Shown here: piece after piece, positions 5,588-8,431 of the stretch
Position numbering within the stretch: the first letter of the stretch is position 1
How the letters are laid out: each line of letters starts with the position of its first letter
Assembly (NCBI GenBank): GCA_016205085.1
Contig: JACQJN010000233.1
Coordinates: 1-8,431, forward strand
Direction of reading: 5' to 3'
DNA: 8,431 nucleotides
From: Elusimicrobiota bacterium
GTDB taxonomy: Bacteria > Elusimicrobiota > Elusimicrobia > JACQJN01
The notes under the pieces: model-generated
The model's database searches: none
Seen by the model: only the letters and a program-made list of their open reading frames with translations
Told to the model about the DNA's origin: nothing
Position numbers and translations under genes: made by a program

Positions 5588-7135
5588 ATGTTGGCTAAGG
5601 TCAGAAGTCTTGCGGTAAAGGGCATCGAAGGATGTCCGGTCCAGGTGGAGGTGGACTTGGCCGGCGGGTTGCCTACCTATGCTACCGTAGGGCTCCCGGA
5701 TGCAGCGGTGAGGGAGTCTCGGGAGCGCGTGGTGGCGGCTGTCCGAAATTCCGGCTTTGACTTTCCCATAAAGAAGGTTACGGTCAATCTGGCTCCCGCG
5801 GGTGTAAAGAAAGAAGGAAGCCAGCTCGATCTCGCCATTGCGGTAGGCATCTTATTGGCATCGGAACAAATTCTTCCCGTGAAGACAATGGATTCCATCT
5901 GTTTTTTGGGAGAATTGGCTTTGGATGGGAGTTTGAGGCCGGTTTCGGGGGCATTGCCTATGGCGCTTAAGGCCCGAGAGATGGGGGTGGATTTATTGCT
6001 GGTCCCGGAAGGCAACCGAAAAGAAGTGGGGGTTCAAGGATTGAACGTCCTTTGGGCCTCTCACCTTAGGGAAGTGTGTGATTTTTTAAGCGGGAGCAAA
6101 GTCCTATCTCCTTGTGAAAGTTTTTCTCTGGCAACGAAAGCGGCGAACGGAGATTCGGAACCTGATTTCTGTGAGGTCAAAGGACAAAGAATAGCGAAGC
6201 GGGCTCTTGAGATAGCCGCCGCGGGAGGCCACAATGTTTTATTTGTGGGTCCTCCAGGCGCGGGAAAATCCATGTTGGCCCAAAGAATCCCCTCTATCCT
6301 TCCCGGGTTGAGCATGGAGGAAGCCTTGGAGATTACTAAAATTTATTCTGTCTCAGGGCTTCTGAACGGACAGGGTCTTGTTTCCAGAAGGCCTTATCGA
6401 GCGCCTCATCACACTATCTCGGATGTGGCTTTGGTGGGTGGAAGCACCCATCCCAGGCCGGGAGAAATATCCTTGGCCCACGGGGGTGTGCTGTTTTTGG
6501 ATGAAATTCCGGAGTTTAATCGGAATGTCTTGGAGGTTTTGAGGCAGCCTTTGGAAAATCGAGCCGTCACCATTTCAAGGGCAAAAGAATGTCTTTCGTT
6601 TCCCGCCAGCTTTATCCTGGTGGCCGCCATGAATCCGTGTCCCTGCGGGTATTTGGGGCACCCGGAAAAACCCTGCCTTTGCACCCCGTTGCAGGTTCGA
6701 AAATATCGTTCTAAGATATCGGGTCCGTTATTGGATCGGGTGGACCTGCAGGTCCATCTCTCTCCCGTTAAATTCAACGAATGGGCGGCGGAGGGAACAC
6801 ACGGCCATGATTGTTCCCAGTCCGTGCGCCGGCGCGTGGAGCTGGCTAGGACTCTTCAAAAAGATCGTTTCCAGAGAACGGAGATATTGACCAACGCTCA
6901 GATGAGACCCCGTGAAATCAGAAAGCACTGTCGTTTGGGCTCGGAGGGGATGGAGGCTTTGGAGGTGGCCATGCAAAAGTTGAGTTTGTCGGCCAGGAGC
7001 CTGGACCGAATTTTAAAAGTGGCGAGAACCATTGCTGATCTTAATGGGGAAGAAACGATTTCGCAAAAACACTTGATCGAGGCCATTCAGTACCGCAGCT
7101 TGGATCGAGACCTGGTATCCTATCAACTGACTTAG
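5588..7135 (+). CDS. comM: ComM/YifB-family Mg-chelatase-like AAA+ ATPase
   Basis: This is a 515-residue protein, the usual length for the family. ComM is a hexameric helicase that aids branch migration when incoming single-stranded DNA is integrated during natural transformation. The N-terminal Lon-protease-like domain covers about 1-170 (LAKVRSLAVKGIEG, VGLPDAAVRESRERV, GSQLDLAIAVGIL, FLGELALDGSLRPVSG). The AAA+ domain carries Walker A GPPGAGKS (221-228), the conserved YRAPHHTISDVALVGG (270-285), Walker B VLFLDEIPEF (301-310), and a cysteine cluster NPCPCGYLGHPEKPCLC (C351, C353, C363, C365). DRVDLQV (383-389) probably holds the arginine finger, and the C-terminal SARSLDRILKVARTIADL carries sensor II. 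The ATG is the only start consistent with the family N-terminus, since no in-frame NTG lies between it and the preceding TAG. Its SD is poor: AGGAGGG at 5559-5565 is 22 bases away. It is encoded 27 bases after the CsgG-like gene. Confidence 0.96.
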   Translation: MLAKVRSLAVKGIEGCPVQVEVDLAGGLPTYATVGLPDAAVRESRERVVAAVRNSGFDFPIKKVTVNLAPAGVKKEGSQLDLAIAVGILLASEQILPVKTMDSICFLGELALDGSLRPVSGALPMALKAREMGVDLLLVPEGNRKEVGVQGLNVLWASHLREVCDFLSGSKVLSPCESFSLATKAANGDSEPDFCEVKGQRIAKRALEIAAAGGHNVLFVGPPGAGKSMLAQRIPSILPGLSMEEALEITKIYSVSGLLNGQGLVSRRPYRAPHHTISDVALVGGSTHPRPGEISLAHGGVLFLDEIPEFNRNVLEVLRQPLENRAVTISRAKECLSFPASFILVAAMNPCPCGYLGHPEKPCLCTPLQVRKYRSKISGPLLDRVDLQVHLSPVKFNEWAAEGTHGHDCSQSVRRRVELARTLQKDRFQRTEILTNAQMRPREIRKHCRLGSEGMEALEVAMQKLSLSARSLDRILKVARTIADLNGEETISQKHLIEAIQYRSLDRDLVSYQLT

Positions 7136-7136
7136 C

Positions 7137-7141
7137 GGAGG
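7137..7141 (+). promoter_or_regulatory. Shine-Dalgarno for the LysM gene
   Basis: GGAGG lies 4 bases before the GTG at 7146 and supports that start. An overlapping ATG at 7144 is followed at once by TGA and cannot start a protein. Confidence 0.6.
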
Positions 7142-7145
7142 AAAT

Positions 7146-7889
7146 GTGAAAACAATACTTTTTGGGTTTATTCTGTGGTTCATGTGTGGAGTACAAGTGA
7201 TGTCACAGATAACGGAGGAACCCAAGAAGCATGTCGTGGTGAAAGGGGATGTTCTTTGGAACTTGGCGGGGTATTATTATCAGAATTCGTTTGCTTGGCC
7301 CACGATCTGGGACGCCAATAAAAAGCAAATTCAAAATCCAGATCTCATTTATCCGGGGCAGGAGTTTTTGATACCGGGTCAGGTCACCCGTATAGAGACG
7401 AGGACTCCTTCTGAGGTTGTCGCTATGACTTCTCAAAAATCTGTCCAGGTTCCCCAGGAATCCCCTCTTGAGACGGAACCCGAACTTCCCAAGGAGAAGG
7501 TTTTTACTCCTCAACCGGAGACTCTTTCTGAGGATTTTCCTCCCCAGATGACGGGGATGCATCCTTCCCTGCCTCGCCTCTCGGTCCCTTTGAATTGGCA
7601 GCAGGATGGGGAGGTGATCCGGGTTTCGCGAGAGGATAAATCCGTAGAATCTCTGGCGGAGAAAGGGGATGTGGTGGTGTTAAGGCTTCGGGAGCCTATT
7701 CAGCCGGGAGCGGCCTTGGGGGTGTTTCGCAAAATGGGTTATTCCAAGGATGAGAAAGGGATAAAGGGATTGGATATTCAAAAAACGGGCCAGCTCAAGG
7801 TTTTGTCGGTGCAGGGAAATCAGGCCATGGCGAAGGTTACTCGCATCCATGATGCGGTGCAGGTGGGTGATTTCGTGAAAGCCGAGTAA
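7146..7889 (+). CDS. Secreted LysM-domain envelope protein
   Basis: This is a 247-residue protein with a signal peptide of about 20 residues (hydrophobic TILFGFILWFMCGVQV, possible cleavage after VMS). A LysM domain spans 28-78: HVVVKGDVLWNLAGYYYQN, then WPTIWDANKKQI, then NPDLIYPGQEFLIP. LysM binds peptidoglycan glycan chains, so the protein probably acts in the periplasm at the wall. A proline- and glutamate-rich linker runs from about 86 to 150. The C-terminal domain (155-247) contains KGDVVVLRL, PGAALGVFRKMG, TGQLKVLSVQGNQAMAKV and QVGDFV, a beta-rich pattern seen after LysM in other envelope proteins and like the C-terminus of the CsgG-like protein here. The GTG start has GGAGG 4 bases upstream. 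It follows comM by 10 bases and its TAA overlaps the next ATG (TAATG), so it is in the same operon. LysM and secretion are sure; the partner is unknown. Confidence 0.92.
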   Translation: MKTILFGFILWFMCGVQVMSQITEEPKKHVVVKGDVLWNLAGYYYQNSFAWPTIWDANKKQIQNPDLIYPGQEFLIPGQVTRIETRTPSEVVAMTSQKSVQVPQESPLETEPELPKEKVFTPQPETLSEDFPPQMTGMHPSLPRLSVPLNWQQDGEVIRVSREDKSVESLAEKGDVVVLRLREPIQPGAALGVFRKMGYSKDEKGIKGLDIQKTGQLKVLSVQGNQAMAKVTRIHDAVQVGDFVKAE

Positions 7890-8293
7890 TGAAGAAGTAT
7901 TTTATTTTTGTAGCTTCCCTGGCTTTAGTTTTATATTGGGTTTCCAATCATCTCAGTCTGGACCAATGGACGGGACGTTCCCTGGAATATTTCCAGAAGC
8001 ATCCGCATCCCAAAGCGTCTCCGGCGGTGGCCTATTATGTGGGGATGTATCGTTTTAGCCGTTCCCGTTACCCCGAAGCCGTGGAGGCTTTTACCCAGGT
8101 CTTGACGCAGTACCCTACCGGCCAATACGCTTCAGTCGCCCTGTTTCGCTTGGCCCAATCTTATGAGGAAATGCGGGATTTCACCCATTCCACGGAAGCC
8201 TACAAAAAGTTTCTGGAAGAGTATCCCGATGATTCCGCGAGTCCCTTGGTAAAAAGAAAATTGGGGATGATGGGAATTCAAACGGCAAAATGA
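7889..8293 (+). CDS. Small membrane-anchored TPR protein
   Basis: This is a 134-residue protein. An N-terminal hydrophobic segment (about 4-19, YFIFVASLALVLYWV) follows MKK and has no lipobox or clear cleavage site, so it is probably a signal anchor with the rest in the periplasm. Two TPR-like units follow at about 46-79 (AVAYYVGMYRFSRSRYPEAVEAFTQVLTQYPTGQ) and 82-115 (SVALFRLAQSYEEMRDFTHSTEAYKKFLEEYPDD), the YbgF/BamD-type arrangement in which helices end in a YP turn. TPRs bind proteins, so it may scaffold envelope partners such as the LysM protein, whose stop overlaps this start (TAATG). It is too short to be BamD. Its own stop overlaps the next gene's start (ATGA). The exact role is not recognisable. 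Confidence 0.88.
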   Translation: MKKYFIFVASLALVLYWVSNHLSLDQWTGRSLEYFQKHPHPKASPAVAYYVGMYRFSRSRYPEAVEAFTQVLTQYPTGQYASVALFRLAQSYEEMRDFTHSTEAYKKFLEEYPDDSASPLVKRKLGMMGIQTAK

Positions 8294-8431
8294 AAGAATT
8301 GTTGGCGAGGCTTCGGCTGAATGCCGTTCCGGACGTGCGGACCGATTTGTTTTCCAGACTCATTGGACTTTTCGGAACGGCGGGGGCCGTTCTGGATTTG
8401 CAGCCCAAAGAGCTGTCTCAAGAGTCAGGAA
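8290..8431 (+). CDS. dprA: DprA-like DNA-processing protein, N-terminal fragment
   Basis: The reading frame starts at an ATG that overlaps the TPR gene stop (ATGA) and stays open for 47 codons to the window edge. The translation begins MKELLARLRLNAVPDV and continues with LFSRLIGLFGTAGAVLDLQP and KELSQESG. This follows the DprA N-terminal pattern: a leucine-rich first helix, a VPxV turn, a helix ending in FG[ST], then AVL and xEL. DprA loads RecA on incoming single-stranded DNA in transformation; its Rossmann-like domain would lie outside the window. The call rests on the short SAM/HhH-like N-terminus and on comM three genes upstream, a common neighbour of dprA. The coding frame is firm; the name is likely but not proven from 47 residues. 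Confidence 0.72.
   Translation, partial: MKELLARLRLNAVPDVRTDLFSRLIGLFGTAGAVLDLQPKELSQESG

Noticed and set aside
7144..7149. ATG immediately followed by TGA overlapping the LysM gene start
   Set aside because: A start-stop of one codon has no coding value here; the GTG at 7146 with GGAGG upstream explains the site.

Overview
The window is a densely packed stretch of bacterial chromosome. All nine genes lie on the + strand, no gap between genes exceeds about 70 bases, and no intrinsic terminator is visible. Five junctions are 1-4 base stop/start overlaps (four ATGA, one TAATG), so much of it probably forms one or two co-translated operons. No rRNA, tRNA, CRISPR array, transposase or phage gene was seen. 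The organism is a didermic (outer-membrane) bacterium: it encodes two outer-membrane-type lipoproteins (a GNA1162/DUF799-like protein and a CsgG-family protein) and a LysM envelope protein. The style recalls candidate phyla such as Omnitrophota, meaning divergent signalling genes, microsatellite-built signal peptides and comM next to dprA. That placement is a guess from gene style, not a demonstrated assignment.

Left region (1-3948): a 3'-terminal fragment of an unknown gene ends at 414. Next comes a short gap almost entirely filled by a perfect 17-bp inverted repeat. Its right arm holds the Shine-Dalgarno sequence and part of the GTG start codon of the next gene. That gene encodes a 502-residue protein with a DnaA/Hda-type AAA+ core, no DnaA DNA-binding domain, and a C-terminal domain that appears related to the fragment protein upstream. 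It overlaps by ATGA with a membrane-anchored sensor histidine kinase carrying two GAF-like domains. These three genes look like a signalling module of unrecognised function; no response regulator is in view.

Middle region (3945-5560): two overlapping lipoprotein genes follow, first GNA1162/DUF799-like and then CsgG-like with a C-terminal SH3/FlgT-C-like domain. Both have short tandem repeats inside the part coding for the signal-peptide hydrophobic core: three copies of a heptamer, and 3.75 copies of an octamer. Neither unit is a multiple of three, so a change in copy number would shift the frame. In the CsgG gene, loss of one octamer would join a second, SD-preceded TTG start to the lipoprotein body.

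Right region (5588-8431): a ComM/YifB-family Mg-chelatase-like AAA+ protein, a secreted LysM protein, a small membrane-anchored TPR protein, and the first 47 codons of a gene that reads like the N-terminus of DprA, cut by the window edge. ComM and DprA both act on incoming DNA in natural transformation, so this side suggests competence, with two envelope genes placed between them.

The observations most worth following are the SD-sequestering hairpin, the DnaA-like ATPase that lacks the residues and domain expected of an initiator, and the frame-shifting repeats in the two consecutive lipoprotein signal peptides.
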